DNA from: a virus
Strand: one strand, 5' to 3'
Virus record (IMG/VR): IMGVR_UViG_3300003886_000017
Location: 1-41,578 of that record
Length of the DNA stretch: 41,578 nucleotides
The position numbers and the translations under genes are program-made. Of this stretch, positions 27,191-35,568 are shown piece by piece (the stretch's first letter is position 1; the number at the start of each line of letters is the position of its first letter). The notes beneath the pieces were generated by a model. The model ran no database searches and was not told the DNA's origin. It was given only the letters and a program-made list of their open reading frames with translations.

Positions 27191-29653
27191 TTATATCTCC
27201 ACAGTTTTTAAAGTTGACCAACGTTCTATACCATGTACATCTGGCTGACTAATCTTACATTCAGCTGGAATAATAAGTGGCATATCATTGATTATTATTG
27301 GTTCTTCAGCATACTTTTTCATAATTGCAAGACATCCTTTGACTTTAGCATGTGGTGCAAGACAAATAAGCGCATCATGTATATTAAGACAAATACGAGC
27401 ATCACGTGGCCACGCAGAATCATCTTCTGATTGGTAAATAATTGCTGATACTTTATCACCGATTGTACTTTGAGGTTTAAATGCAATAACAGCATCAAGT
27501 GCATCATTGTCTAGTCTCCCTAAAAAGTATAAACGCCGTCCAAGTGGTGAAAATAATTGCCGAGTATCTTTAACTTCGGCAATGACTGAGTGCCACCATA
27601 CAGCCAATTCAGGAGTCTCCTGATGATACACAGTAAATGCTTTTTGTGCCGTAATTAATGGAAGATTAGCCGTCTTAGCAAGTGTTGGTGGTTGCATACG
27701 ATAATTTAAACCATGTCGACAACGCTTTGCAATATAACGCATAGTCGGTGTACCATCTTTTTCGTGATCATATGTTGGTACATCATTATATGCCACATTA
27801 AATAACCCACTTGCTAATGCACAATGAGCATCATATTTACCATCTATTCGTGCACGTTCAAACTGTTCAATCCAATTTGGAATCATTGCAAGCCACGCAA
27901 CAACTCTTGCCTCAGCTTGTGCTAGATCAAAGTATCCAAAGCTATAACCAGAATCAGCAATAAACATATCATAAGCGCGTTTTGGTTGGTTCTGTAAATT
28001 AGCACCAGACCCCCACATCACACCAGCACTTGATAATCTTCCAGGTGCCGACTGTACACCCATCTGTTTATATTCACTCCTAATGCGACCATCAGGATCA
28101 ATCTTCATTTCCGCATACGTCGATAGGAATTTACTTTCTGTTTTGTATGTATCTAATGTTCGTAACAAGTCCTTTGCATCTTCGGATGTACGTGGATGAT
28201 CCATAATATATGCACGATTATGTACATCAGTGCTTAAACCTTTACCATTAAGATGTAAGTCACGAAATAAAAATGTACTCAACTGTGCTGGTGAGTTAGG
28301 ATTTACAATTCGAGTTTCATCATGCGTGATATCTACAACATGCTTTTGCCATTTAACAAGTAATTGTCCAACGGATATTCGCATTTCTTCGGCAATTTTA
28401 TTTTTTAATTCAACATCAATTTTAACACCACCAACAGTCATACGAACTAAGTGGTGTTGCAATCGCATAACATGGCCAAAAAAGAATTTATCCAGTTTTT
28501 GTTCCTTGAGTTCACGCATGATACACTCAGATATAGCAAGTGTTAAACAGCAATCCTTAACATTATATCGCCAAAATTGATCTATGTTTCCGCCTTCTCG
28601 CCACGTTTTACCTTCGTCCTTGTAATATGGGTGGTTTGTATACTGGGTAGTAAGGAAACCAAGATTGTGGGGGAGAGTTGAGTAGAGGGTATGATGACCG
28701 AGCATAGTGTCAAACCAGATTTTTGCGACACGAATCTTATCTTTGTACCATAAGTAATAGCTGTCGAATGATCCATTTTGCGCGACCAATTGGACGCTTG
28801 AAGTAGACAATACCCGTTGTGCAGCTTTTCTAACCCACTTTTCGTCCTTAACAGACCATCTGTTATCCTGTAAATTTCTGAAGTTAATACACATACCTTG
28901 CTGTGTAGAGTTTGCAAATCCAATACAAGCTGTTTCATTACTAATTACCTCGATGTCAAATGCTACTGGTTTATGTTCATCTATCATCTTATTACACCAA
29001 CGAACACTATCTAACGGTGATGGATTGATAATAGGTTCTAACTTATATACACTAAATTTGCCTTTGACTACTTTGTCCAATTTTGCCAAATCCAAATGAA
29101 ATACAGGCTCCATAGCAGGTTTACGAAGACAAAACGCCGGATTATATGCACAAATAACCGTGAAACTTCTGCGATGAATTTTAAGCTGACCATTAATAAG
29201 TTCAGGCCATGTAAGTTCCTTTTCAAGTACACTACCCCGCCACTTTGTGATGCCCTGTTCACATGCAATAGTTCTAAGTGCATAATCACCTAATAAAAGT
29301 ATATATTTCACATTAGGTAATTGTAATAATTCCCAGTGAAGCAGCTGCTCCCACTTTGTAAACTCTGCTACTGAAACCACACGCTTACTCATTGTAAGTT
29401 GAAGCTGTTTTTTAATTACATTAGTAATATATACATTGTTTCTATTCAAACCATATTTACGCAAAACTTTCCACAACAGTTGGCCACTTCCACCAACGAG
29501 GGGAAGTTTGACACTTGCTTCACGCTCACCAGGTGCTTCAGCTACTATAGCAACTTCTCCATGAATATTACCATCCATAAGACAATCATAAGACAATCCC
29601 ACAGCATCAATCTTTTTTGCACAGATTGTTTGCAGTTCCATAAGTGACTTCAT
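27191..29653 (-). CDS. Uracil-DNA glycosylase/DNA polymerase A fusion (820 aa)
   Basis: Replicative polymerase of the phage. Residues 30-195 form a family-4-type uracil-DNA glycosylase domain (AEAPGERE 38-45, PLVGGSGQLL 51-60, NPAFCLRKP 171-179). Residues 225-375 are a 3'-5' exonuclease: DIE (233-235), NGSFD (293-297), YNVKD (363-367). Residues 440-800 are the polymerase domain: motif A DLAQAEAR (576-583), motif B R639...K643...Y651, motif C HDA (759-761). Two residues are unusual: motif C ends HDA instead of HDE, and the position equivalent to E. coli Phe762 is His647. A UDG-polymerase fusion is known from SPO1 and others. N-terminal Cys for an iron-sulfur cluster are incomplete (C10, C24), so glycosylase activity is unsure. 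Confidence 0.92.
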   Translation of the reverse strand: MKSLMELQTICAKKIDAVGLSYDCLMDGNIHGEVAIVAEAPGEREASVKLPLVGGSGQLLWKVLRKYGLNRNNVYITNVIKKQLQLTMSKRVVSVAEFTKWEQLLHWELLQLPNVKYILLLGDYALRTIACEQGITKWRGSVLEKELTWPELINGQLKIHRRSFTVICAYNPAFCLRKPAMEPVFHLDLAKLDKVVKGKFSVYKLEPIINPSPLDSVRWCNKMIDEHKPVAFDIEVISNETACIGFANSTQQGMCINFRNLQDNRWSVKDEKWVRKAAQRVLSTSSVQLVAQNGSFDSYYLWYKDKIRVAKIWFDTMLGHHTLYSTLPHNLGFLTTQYTNHPYYKDEGKTWREGGNIDQFWRYNVKDCCLTLAISECIMRELKEQKLDKFFFGHVMRLQHHLVRMTVGGVKIDVELKNKIAEEMRISVGQLLVKWQKHVVDITHDETRIVNPNSPAQLSTFLFRDLHLNGKGLSTDVHNRAYIMDHPRTSEDAKDLLRTLDTYKTESKFLSTYAEMKIDPDGRIRSEYKQMGVQSAPGRLSSAGVMWGSGANLQNQPKRAYDMFIADSGYSFGYFDLAQAEARVVAWLAMIPNWIEQFERARIDGKYDAHCALASGLFNVAYNDVPTYDHEKDGTPTMRYIAKRCRHGLNYRMQPPTLAKTANLPLITAQKAFTVYHQETPELAVWWHSVIAEVKDTRQLFSPLGRRLYFLGRLDNDALDAVIAFKPQSTIGDKVSAIIYQSEDDSAWPRDARICLNIHDALICLAPHAKVKGCLAIMKKYAEEPIIINDMPLIIPAECKISQPDVHGIERWSTLKTVEI

Positions 29654-31020
29654 TTATTTCTCCGTAACCGTTCAACCCTACTAATAGTGTTAAACACTGC
29701 ATTGGTTAGCGAATATTGATCTGTAATTATGGTCACGTGTTTTTTTGCTCTAGTAATAGCTGTATAAAAATTCGGTCTACATTGAATAAATGCCGTTGAA
29801 CTATTTAATACATAAATTATTCTATCATACTCGCTTCCCTGTGATTTATGTGTAGTTATACAATAAGCAAGTTCAATTGCTTTACGCGGATCAAATTGAT
29901 ATATACCATATTTATTTTCACCAGTCACACTTACAGGAACAGATACCACTCGATCCCCGACATCAATATCAATATCACCACTATCATATATCTTTTTAAT
30001 AACACCAATTTCACCATTCATAATCTTCTTGTTAGGTGGTACTTCTATAAAATTATCAGCAATATGTTCGTCACTGCTATAACATTCCCAAACATCACGC
30101 AGATCGTATCTATTTTCTGTCCAGATAATTTTATCACCAACGCCAACTGATACAGGCAACTTTTGTTCCCAAGCATGACGTGCAAGTTTTAGTTTACAAT
30201 CACCGCGCTTAGTTGGGCAGAATATCTTTTGTAATACCTGGTTGATTTTATATGTACCAACCCATGATTTTTTAGTCGGAGAAATAATTTGATAACCGAC
30301 CGCACCAAAATTAATATCATCTTCAACAGCTGCCATTACATAATTACTAAGCTCTTTAACTGGCTGCTTAGTTATTATCATTGTAAAGTCATCTTCTCTT
30401 TTGGGTATTCGACCACACAAAATGAGCTTCCCGTTTTTAACAATTCCGCTTCCTTCAGAATGTCTATGGATTGTTGCAAGAACAATACCGTTAAATCTTC
30501 TAATGCCTTGTTCAAATGGAGATTCTTTTCGATACAATTTATGTTGTTCAATGGGTCGTAACTGATTAACGTCACCGAACATGAGAAGTCTTCCACCACT
30601 TGGTAAGGCTGCAACGAGGTTACTGTGCAACTCCAATCCGACCATCGCGTATTCATCTGCGATGATGATTTTTTGGTCGAGTGTATGCTTCCGGCCACGT
30701 TTTGGATCAGTCGGTACAAGTACCTTACCAGTTTTTTCATCTCTTTCCCCAGGATAAGGATATTCTAGCAGACTATGAATTGTTTGTGCCTTTATACCAG
30801 TTGCTTCATATATTCGTTTTGCTGCTTTCCCAGTCGGAGCACAAAGCACAACATTATAACCAGCAGCACTCAGGGTATTATACACAAATTTAATGATTGT
30901 TGTCTTGCCTGTACCAGCTACGCCACTAATAGGTACTATACGATTTGTAGATGACATATCAACACAACGATTAACAGCAATTTGCTGTGTTTCATCGAGT
31001 ATAAATTCTGGCTCAATCAT
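29650..31020 (-). CDS. RecD-like superfamily 1B DNA helicase (456 aa)
   Basis: Probable 5'-3' DNA helicase. From ATG 31020 the motifs are in order: Walker A GVAGTGKT (33-40), motif II IIADEYAM, GDVNQLRPI (motif III), then THKSQGSEYDRIIYVL (motif V) and YTAITRAKKHV (motif VI). The SH3-like insertion before motif V (IMNGEIGVIKKI) is also typical of RecD2/Dda-like enzymes. Starts further upstream lack a ribosome site; GGGAG lies nine bases before 31020. The stop overlaps the polymerase start. In phages such helicases act in replication or recombination. Confidence 0.88.
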   Translation of the reverse strand: MIEPEFILDETQQIAVNRCVDMSSTNRIVPISGVAGTGKTTIIKFVYNTLSAAGYNVVLCAPTGKAAKRIYEATGIKAQTIHSLLEYPYPGERDEKTGKVLVPTDPKRGRKHTLDQKIIIADEYAMVGLELHSNLVAALPSGGRLLMFGDVNQLRPIEQHKLYRKESPFEQGIRRFNGIVLATIHRHSEGSGIVKNGKLILCGRIPKREDDFTMIITKQPVKELSNYVMAAVEDDINFGAVGYQIISPTKKSWVGTYKINQVLQKIFCPTKRGDCKLKLARHAWEQKLPVSVGVGDKIIWTENRYDLRDVWECYSSDEHIADNFIEVPPNKKIMNGEIGVIKKIYDSGDIDIDVGDRVVSVPVSVTGENKYGIYQFDPRKAIELAYCITTHKSQGSEYDRIIYVLNSSTAFIQCRPNFYTAITRAKKHVTIITDQYSLTNAVFNTISRVERLRRNK

Positions 31021-31297
31021 CAGCATAATCTCCCGCGTTATTTTGCCAATCAGTATGTGCAGCAATAATCTCATGAGCACAATTAAGTGCACACCAACGG
31101 AAAAATGTAGCATTATCCGTAATAGCTAGAATTTCGCATGCGTCATTGATGATATTATCCTCTTCAATTGATAAGCGAATTTGTGCACGAATACCCGAGC
31201 TTGTACGATTAAAAATACCACGCGTATACTCACGTATAAGTGCCATAATTGGTGTATGAATAGTTATAAACATTGGTGGGATAAAAAGTGTCTTCAC
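31013..31297 (-). CDS. Ribbon-helix-helix-like DNA-binding protein (94 aa)
   Basis: It starts with GTG (31297) at nine bases from AGGAG. Residues about 35-80 match the ribbon-helix-helix/DUF1778 antitoxin pattern: a strand RAQIRLS, then EEDNIINDACEIL and ATFFRWCALNCAHEI, as in TacA-type proteins. I do not see a toxin next to it, so it is more likely a phage regulator. The leader carries a 9-bp inverted repeat that covers the ribosome site, which could be its own operator or an RNA switch. The stop overlaps the helicase start. The fold call is moderate. Confidence 0.55.
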   Translation of the reverse strand: MKTLFIPPMFITIHTPIMALIREYTRGIFNRTSSGIRAQIRLSIEEDNIINDACEILAITDNATFFRWCALNCAHEIIAAHTDWQNNAGDYADD

Positions 31298-31307
31298 TAT
31301 TTACATC

Positions 31308-31345
31308 TCCTAAGTAAAAAAAGCCTTTTACAGTCATACTTAGGA
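31308..31345 (-). promoter_or_regulatory. Inverted repeat sequestering the ribosome site of the RHH gene
   Basis: Read on the minus strand, TCCTAAGTA (31345-31337) pairs perfectly with TACTTAGGA (31316-31308) around a 20-base loop. The second arm overlaps the AGGAG ribosome site of the GTG-started gene. It could be an RNA hairpin that restricts translation, or a dyad operator bound by the RHH protein. A T-rich run in the loop makes a termination role less likely. Confidence 0.6.
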
Positions 31346-31366
31346 CTTTGATGCTGAGATTATTTA

Positions 31367-31555
31367 CTATGCGATACTGATCTTCTGATATTTAATTGTC
31401 GGATCATTATCAATCATAGCTAACACCTGTTCAGGTTTGCGATGTCCTTCCAGGATCTCCGCATCACCACGATACATAATATAAATAGGTTTTGGGCCGC
31501 GTGGACGCGTCTTTTTACCTACTGGTGTTGATGCAGCTGTATCTTTTGATACCAT
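31367..31555 (-). CDS. Unknown small basic protein (62 aa)
   Basis: The start follows TAGGAGAGTAAAA, a strong ribosome site, so it is well translated. The 62 residues open with a Lys/Thr/Arg/Pro-rich stretch (KKTRPRGPKP) followed by a compact part (YIMYRGDAEILEGHRKPEQVLAMI). No family is recognised. It lies between the single-strand-binding-like gene and the RHH gene. DNA or RNA contact by the basic N-terminus is possible. Confidence 0.6.
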   Translation of the reverse strand: MVSKDTAASTPVGKKTRPRGPKPIYIMYRGDAEILEGHRKPEQVLAMIDNDPTIKYQKISIA

Positions 31556-31591
31556 TTTTACTCTCCTATAGAATTTTGAGTATAATTAATA

Positions 31592-32014
31592 TTAAACAGC
31601 TTCTAATCGACGAATTTCTTCGCGGAGAATACCTTCGTATTCTGAGACATCAATAAGTGCTGTTGCTTCCAGGTTCACCCAGTCATTCAAATCAATTCTC
31701 GAAGACATAGGTGCACCAATTGCTTCACAAAAACGACGCATAGTGAATCGTGCTTGTGGTGTATCCTCAAGTGACACACGCCGATAAATTATGGTTTTTC
31801 CATCAGGTGCATTTTCCGTTGGATAATCCGCCGGATAATCTTCTGGCGAAATATAACAACCAACCGCTGCATAGCGTTTACCGGTATTAAGACTTTCACG
31901 CGCTTCTGCACTGCGAATTGTAATTGGATAATCGCCCATAGGAAGCGGCTCTGGTTGTTCAGCATCAGAAATATCTTCGCTGTAATCAATAATCGTTGGT
32001 AATTCTTCACTCAT
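31592..32014 (-). CDS. Probable ssDNA-binding protein (140 aa)
   Basis: The start at 32014 follows ATGGAGTAGCTATT; the longer reading frame upstream has no ribosome site. The protein begins acidic (DISDAEQPEPL), then has MGDYPITIRSAEAR, a GKRYAAVGCYI strand pattern and later beta strands, as in OB-fold ssDNA-binding proteins of the DUF669 type. The position between a Sak4-like ATPase and replication genes supports this. The fold is inferred, and no Phe-rich acidic tail is seen at the C-terminus. Confidence 0.5.
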   Translation of the reverse strand: MSEELPTIIDYSEDISDAEQPEPLPMGDYPITIRSAEARESLNTGKRYAAVGCYISPEDYPADYPTENAPDGKTIIYRRVSLEDTPQARFTMRRFCEAIGAPMSSRIDLNDWVNLEATALIDVSEYEGILREEIRRLEAV

Positions 32015-32039
32015 AATAGCTACTCCATTAAGTAGTTTG

Positions 32040-32079
32040 TGTCCAGCTATTTTTAAAGCGACTATACATGTGCTGGACA
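32040..32079. repeat. Inverted repeat in leader of ssDNA-binding gene
   Basis: TGTCCAGC (32040-32047) and GCTGGACA (32072-32079) form a perfect 8-bp dyad with a 24-base spacer in the 84-base gap before the ssDNA-binding gene. A second dyad of TACATG/CATGTA type overlaps it. The gap could hold an internal early promoter with an operator, but no good -35/-10 pair at 17 bases is evident. Confidence 0.4.
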
Positions 32080-32098
32080 AATCATGTACAACCGCTAT

Positions 32099-32893
32099 TT
32101 AATCAGGTATTTGTATCTTCCTGAATCCATTTTCCTTCCAAGCAGTAAACCAACCATCAATAGTCATACCTTTTAATGTTTCAGCATCATAATGCCAATC
32201 AAATTCAGCTTTCTTTACCGTATTAAACATTCTACTTTTCATCGGCTTACGGAAGCGCATATTACGCACAGCAATACGACGCTTACGACCTGTGTCAGAT
32301 AGATTCCAACACTCACTAAAATTAAGTGTAGCTTGTTCGGGTAATTGACCACCAAGCATAACTGTAATTGATATAATCGCACCTGTTGCATCAGTAACGG
32401 GTGTGGCTTCATGTGCAATACAAATGATATGTTTCTTTTCTCGCCCAGTTAGGCGCAGTAAGTTCATAACAAGTTGAAGTGTTAATGCATTGCGTACCAT
32501 ATATGCACCAGGACTTGGTCGCTCGATAGTTGCACCTTTTGTATGTGTGATTCCATGTGCAAGAGCCATCTGAGCAACACTGGTAAGTGAGTCAACTATA
32601 ACAGTATCATAATCCGCTATAACACTCTGCACACCAAGAGGATTATCACTCTTAAACTTTTCAACTGTCATTGACTTTGCATTACTTAAATCAACCACAT
32701 CGACATCATCTCTGTTTGCAATACTTGCAGCACCATCTGGATCAAAACTAATTAAAAGTTTCTTACCTGGCGCTGTTGCTGCAAAAGTTGTCTTGCCACA
32801 CCCAGATGTTCCCCAAAGTAACAATGATATACGCTGCTCTTTTGCACTAGCACGTTCAATTTTTACACCGCCTACACTAGCTGTATCAGACAT
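32099..32893 (-). CDS. Sak4-like RecA-fold ATPase (264 aa)
   Basis: Probable single-strand annealing ATPase for phage recombination. The Walker A motif is GTSGCGKT (28-35); Walker B is in YDTVIVDSLTSV (about 94-105). A His-containing loop (CIAHEATP) follows at the place of the sensor residues. Length and layout match phage Sak4/RecA-core ATPases. Neighbours are a PD-(D/E)XK nuclease upstream and an ssDNA-binding-like protein downstream, a usual three-gene recombination set. The start follows a GGAGATAAATA ribosome site in the preceding gene. Confidence 0.8.
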   Translation of the reverse strand: MSDTASVGGVKIERASAKEQRISLLLWGTSGCGKTTFAATAPGKKLLISFDPDGAASIANRDDVDVVDLSNAKSMTVEKFKSDNPLGVQSVIADYDTVIVDSLTSVAQMALAHGITHTKGATIERPSPGAYMVRNALTLQLVMNLLRLTGREKKHIICIAHEATPVTDATGAIISITVMLGGQLPEQATLNFSECWNLSDTGRKRRIAVRNMRFRKPMKSRMFNTVKKAEFDWHYDAETLKGMTIDGWFTAWKENGFRKIQIPD

Positions 32894-33973
32894 TTATTTA
32901 TCTCCATCTTCTAAAGGATTCCAAAATTCAACTTCCATATCATCAAATTGTTCTTGCCGATCTTCGGCATGACTACCGCACACACACATATAATTACAAG
33001 TATTAAAATAACGGTTACATGAATGAGAAAACTTTGGCTGCTCTAATGGATTTTTAAAGCCGTTGTAATATATTTGAGCATTGTGCAATATCCATCGCAA
33101 AAACTGGGGAAAATGAGATTCGGCGGTTCGACGTTCGGGAATGCGAAGAAAGCCACCAGCATTATAATTACGAGGTAAAGGCAGCGCCATACCATAGACA
33201 TGAACATCTTCAACAACCCTCCGTAACATAGTAGACATTGCAAGTGCATAACCTGTTAATTGATGTGACATCATAAATGAATCACGCCAATTGTCAGTCA
33301 ATCTACTCGTTGTCTTGTTTTCGTTAAGAATTATTCTACTTGGATTATTCTTTTCTGTATGAATACCATCGACTCGGCCAACATAACGCACATTTATAGT
33401 GTTATCATCTGCAAAATTATAACCAATGACCATGTCAATCTTATTCTCAATTCCAGCAAGTTTTTTATCATCACTAACCCATACCGGATACCGCTCGAAA
33501 TCATAACGATCCAAATATGCCATACAACTTTCTTCTATATTGCCGATTGTACGTCGTGTGTCACTATCATCATCTTCAAATCCAGATGAATACAAAGCTT
33601 CAAGACAAAAACTCATTCTACGATTTCGAGCATCAGGATTATTTAAAAAAGATGTCATTACATTAAAGCGTTCATTGCCGAAAAGATTCCGGCCAACATT
33701 TGTAAATAGTTCATCTTCACCTTGATCTAATAATTGAAGAAGTCGTGCAGCAGCATATACTTCATGTGCTGCACTTCCAGCTTCAAGAGCCATTTTCCTA
33801 TTACCACGTGTATTGATCTTTCCATAACCATGCCTAATAATTCCATAAGTAGGACATGTAGCAAGATCAGTTAATGTACTGTAATCAAACCAATTATCGC
33901 CAGACCAATCCTTCGGTGTATTGACAATATTAATTTCAGTCGCATCTTTGACATCATAATAGGTATAGCTCAT
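32894..33973 (-). CDS. Cas4/RecB-like PD-(D/E)XK nuclease with Fe-S cysteines (359 aa)
   Basis: Probable 5' exonuclease of the recombination module. Motifs seen: GSAAHE (66-71), GRVDG with Asp202, NENK with Glu218-x-Lys220, and QLTGYA (238-243), in the order of the RecB/Cas4 family. One Cys lies near the N-terminus (C40) and a group at C319, C326, C330 and C332, the arrangement for a 4Fe-4S clamp as in AddB and Cas4. The gene ends directly before the Sak4-like ATPase with no gap. No CRISPR array is present, so a CRISPR role is unlikely. Confidence 0.85.
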   Translation of the reverse strand: MSYTYYDVKDATEINIVNTPKDWSGDNWFDYSTLTDLATCPTYGIIRHGYGKINTRGNRKMALEAGSAAHEVYAAARLLQLLDQGEDELFTNVGRNLFGNERFNVMTSFLNNPDARNRRMSFCLEALYSSGFEDDDSDTRRTIGNIEESCMAYLDRYDFERYPVWVSDDKKLAGIENKIDMVIGYNFADDNTINVRYVGRVDGIHTEKNNPSRIILNENKTTSRLTDNWRDSFMMSHQLTGYALAMSTMLRRVVEDVHVYGMALPLPRNYNAGGFLRIPERRTAESHFPQFLRWILHNAQIYYNGFKNPLEQPKFSHSCNRYFNTCNYMCVCGSHAEDRQEQFDDMEVEFWNPLEDGDK

Positions 33974-34246
33974 TTAACCATTACCTCCCTGGAAATTATT
34001 ACCATCATCTATATCATCATCTTTAACTATTTTGCTCATCTTTTGCATAATCCGCATTGTATCAGCATTGTAATTACTAATTTGAAGCAATATATCTGAC
34101 ATAGCAATAAGTTGTTTAACTGCTTCAGCTAATTCCTGTCGTAAGACGGCATTATCTTCTGCAAGTGTGCTTAGGATATAAACAATACCGCGTTCTTGAC
34201 CTTTATTACGCAGAATGCTTTCGATGTCACGACTTTTTAACGGCAT
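33974..34246 (-). CDS. Unknown helical protein (90 aa)
   Basis: Predicted all-helical: residues about 20-75 form amphipathic or coiled-coil helices (EDNAVLRQELAEAVKQL), then an acidic and Asn/Gly-rich tail. It overlaps the basic protein gene upstream by 20 bases and directly abuts the nuclease gene, so it is coupled to both. No family is recognised. A small oligomeric partner of recombination or replication proteins would fit. Confidence 0.55.
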   Translation of the reverse strand: MPLKSRDIESILRNKGQERGIVYILSTLAEDNAVLRQELAEAVKQLIAMSDILLQISNYNADTMRIMQKMSKIVKDDDIDDGNNFQGGNG

Positions 34247-34592
34247 TTTTTCTGGCCTTCTTTGGTGAGCGTTTTTTGACCGCCTTTTTGGTTGGAGCTT
34301 TACTTGGTGATTGTGTGTGCCTTGTATACTTACGTTTTACCTTTCTTTTTGTTTTTGCAGGAACAAGCACCTCATTTAAATCATCGAGCAATTCACGTTT
34401 TGTTGCGTGAACGTGCGATTCGATTTGCCCAAGAGTTTCATCAGCAGGAAATCTTCCAACTAAGTATTCTATGTGTCCAAGATTTGTATCTGCATCAATT
34501 AATCCTAGTTTAGTTTGGTCAACACGCTCTAGTAAATCTTTTTCAATTTTGACCAGTAGTTTAGGATTTATAACCATTTTGACTGTCGTCAT
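34227..34592 (-). CDS. Unknown protein with histone-like basic tail (121 aa)
   Basis: The first 78 residues are helical and mixed-charge (LLVKIEKDLLERVDQTKL). The last 40 residues are Lys/Arg/Pro/Ala-rich (KRKVKRKYTRHTQSP, KKAVKKRSPKKARK), like H1-type or nucleoid-protein tails. It probably binds nucleic acid through the tail, while the N-terminal part may oligomerise. The start has a clear site (GGAGACGTATA) and overlaps the previous stop as TAATG. Function unknown. Confidence 0.6.
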   Translation of the reverse strand: MTTVKMVINPKLLVKIEKDLLERVDQTKLGLIDADTNLGHIEYLVGRFPADETLGQIESHVHATKRELLDDLNEVLVPAKTKRKVKRKYTRHTQSPSKAPTKKAVKKRSPKKARKNAVKKS

Positions 34593-34894
34593 TATACGTC
34601 TCCAATTTCAAGTTTAATTGCACGAATATTATTAATCCGTTTATTGAGTACCACAAGCACTTTATCTGCCCTAGTGATTTCCTTTTTAAGCATCCCTGCC
34701 TGTTTAGCTAACTTAGTCCGTAATTTTTCATCTCGAACTTTCATCCGCATTTCTTCTGCTTCGAGAAATATATGATATGAATGCATACGACAATCTTGTA
34801 TGCGTTTAATTAATGCATCCAGATGTTTATCATCCAACATAGAAATATCAGTCGGAGTAATAAAATTGGGTACAACTACAGTTGGATCATTCAT
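34592..34894 (-). CDS. Unknown helical protein (100 aa)
   Basis: The protein is almost wholly helical (DKHLDALIKRIQDCRMHSYHI then EEMRMKVRDEKLRTKLAKQ), with a coiled-coil heptad pattern and alternating Lys/Glu charge. It overlaps the upstream gene by ATGA and the downstream gene by TAATG, so the run is translated as one. No family is recognised. Confidence 0.55.
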   Translation of the reverse strand: MNDPTVVVPNFITPTDISMLDDKHLDALIKRIQDCRMHSYHIFLEAEEMRMKVRDEKLRTKLAKQAGMLKKEITRADKVLVVLNKRINNIRAIKLEIGDV

Positions 34895-35160
34895 AATAGA
34901 TTAGCCTTGCTAAATTTATCAATACATTTTCGTGATGCAACTCTACTGGAACGTAATGATGAAGCAAATCCGTGATGGTAGTTTGTAGTAATAATTTTAA
35001 ACTCCCACACAAAATCATTTGTTTCTTTGCGGTAGAGTATTCTGATTGTATATCCTTTATATGCTTCAGTTATTAATCGGTCAGCCTGCTTTTTTTGTCT
35101 GTGTATCGAGTGAACATTCCCTGTTGATTTCTTTGTCAATGATAGAGTCTTCTTTAGCAT
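34891..35160 (-). CDS. Unknown small basic protein (89 aa)
   Basis: Starts at ATG 35160, four bases after AGGAGA, and overlaps the end of the preceding gene by 80 bases. That overlap is unusually long, but both frames have good ribosome sites. The N-terminal 30 residues are Lys/Arg/Gln-rich and the rest forms a beta-alpha pattern (GYTIRILYRKETNDFVWEF). A basic Ser/Arg part (SLRSSRVASRK) follows. No family is recognised. A later start would shorten the overlap but would lack a ribosome site. Confidence 0.5.
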   Translation of the reverse strand: MLKKTLSLTKKSTGNVHSIHRQKKQADRLITEAYKGYTIRILYRKETNDFVWEFKIITTNYHHGFASSLRSSRVASRKCIDKFSKANLL

Positions 35161-35536
35161 ATGCTCTCCTAACTTGTTCTACAACTAACTCAAGTCGTGG
35201 AGAAGCTGATTTACTACTGTCATTAATTAATGTTTCAATTTCAGGAGCAGTTAAACCTAGTTTAGCCAAATTTATAATAAGTAGTTGTTTATTGAGACGT
35301 AAACCAGGTTTCATATATGTACCCACAACGCTGAATAATCCATAGTCTGGTTCTTTGAATGTTACAAAACAATCTTTTTCTATTGCAGATGTTTTAGCGG
35401 CTTCTGATATTACGGAGAGAGATTTTACAATTTCGTTTTTACTAGTTGTGTATGCAAGATTTGCGGCATCGTGTAGTTTTTTTGCGGCTGTGAATTGTTG
35501 TGCGAGAGATGTACATTGTTGTTGATAAGTTTTCAT
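35081..35536 (-). CDS. Unknown helical protein (151 aa)
   Basis: The start at 35536 follows GGAAGAGCCAC; the longer frame has no ribosome site. Residues about 1-55 are helical (SLAQQFTAAKKLHDAANL), the middle contains a beta strand pair around FVTFKEPDYGLFSVVG, and residues 85-151 are helical again with LGLTAPEIETLI, a short helix-turn-helix-like piece. No family is recognised. It is separated from the GC-richer gene upstream by 157 bases that hold a weak hairpin. Confidence 0.55.
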   Translation of the reverse strand: MKTYQQQCTSLAQQFTAAKKLHDAANLAYTTSKNEIVKSLSVISEAAKTSAIEKDCFVTFKEPDYGLFSVVGTYMKPGLRLNKQLLIINLAKLGLTAPEIETLINDSSKSASPRLELVVEQVRRAYAKEDSIIDKEINRECSLDTQTKKAG

Positions 35537-35568
35537 GTGGCTCTTCCATTTGTATACTAAAATATAAA

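Noticed and set aside
31013-31297. RHH protein as antitoxin of a toxin-antitoxin pair
   Set aside because: Neither neighbour resembles a GNAT or other toxin; the downstream gene is a RecD-like helicase.
32894-33973. Cas4-like nuclease as part of a CRISPR system
   Set aside because: No repeat-spacer array or other cas genes are present. Context with Sak4-like ATPase and ssDNA-binding protein points to phage recombination.
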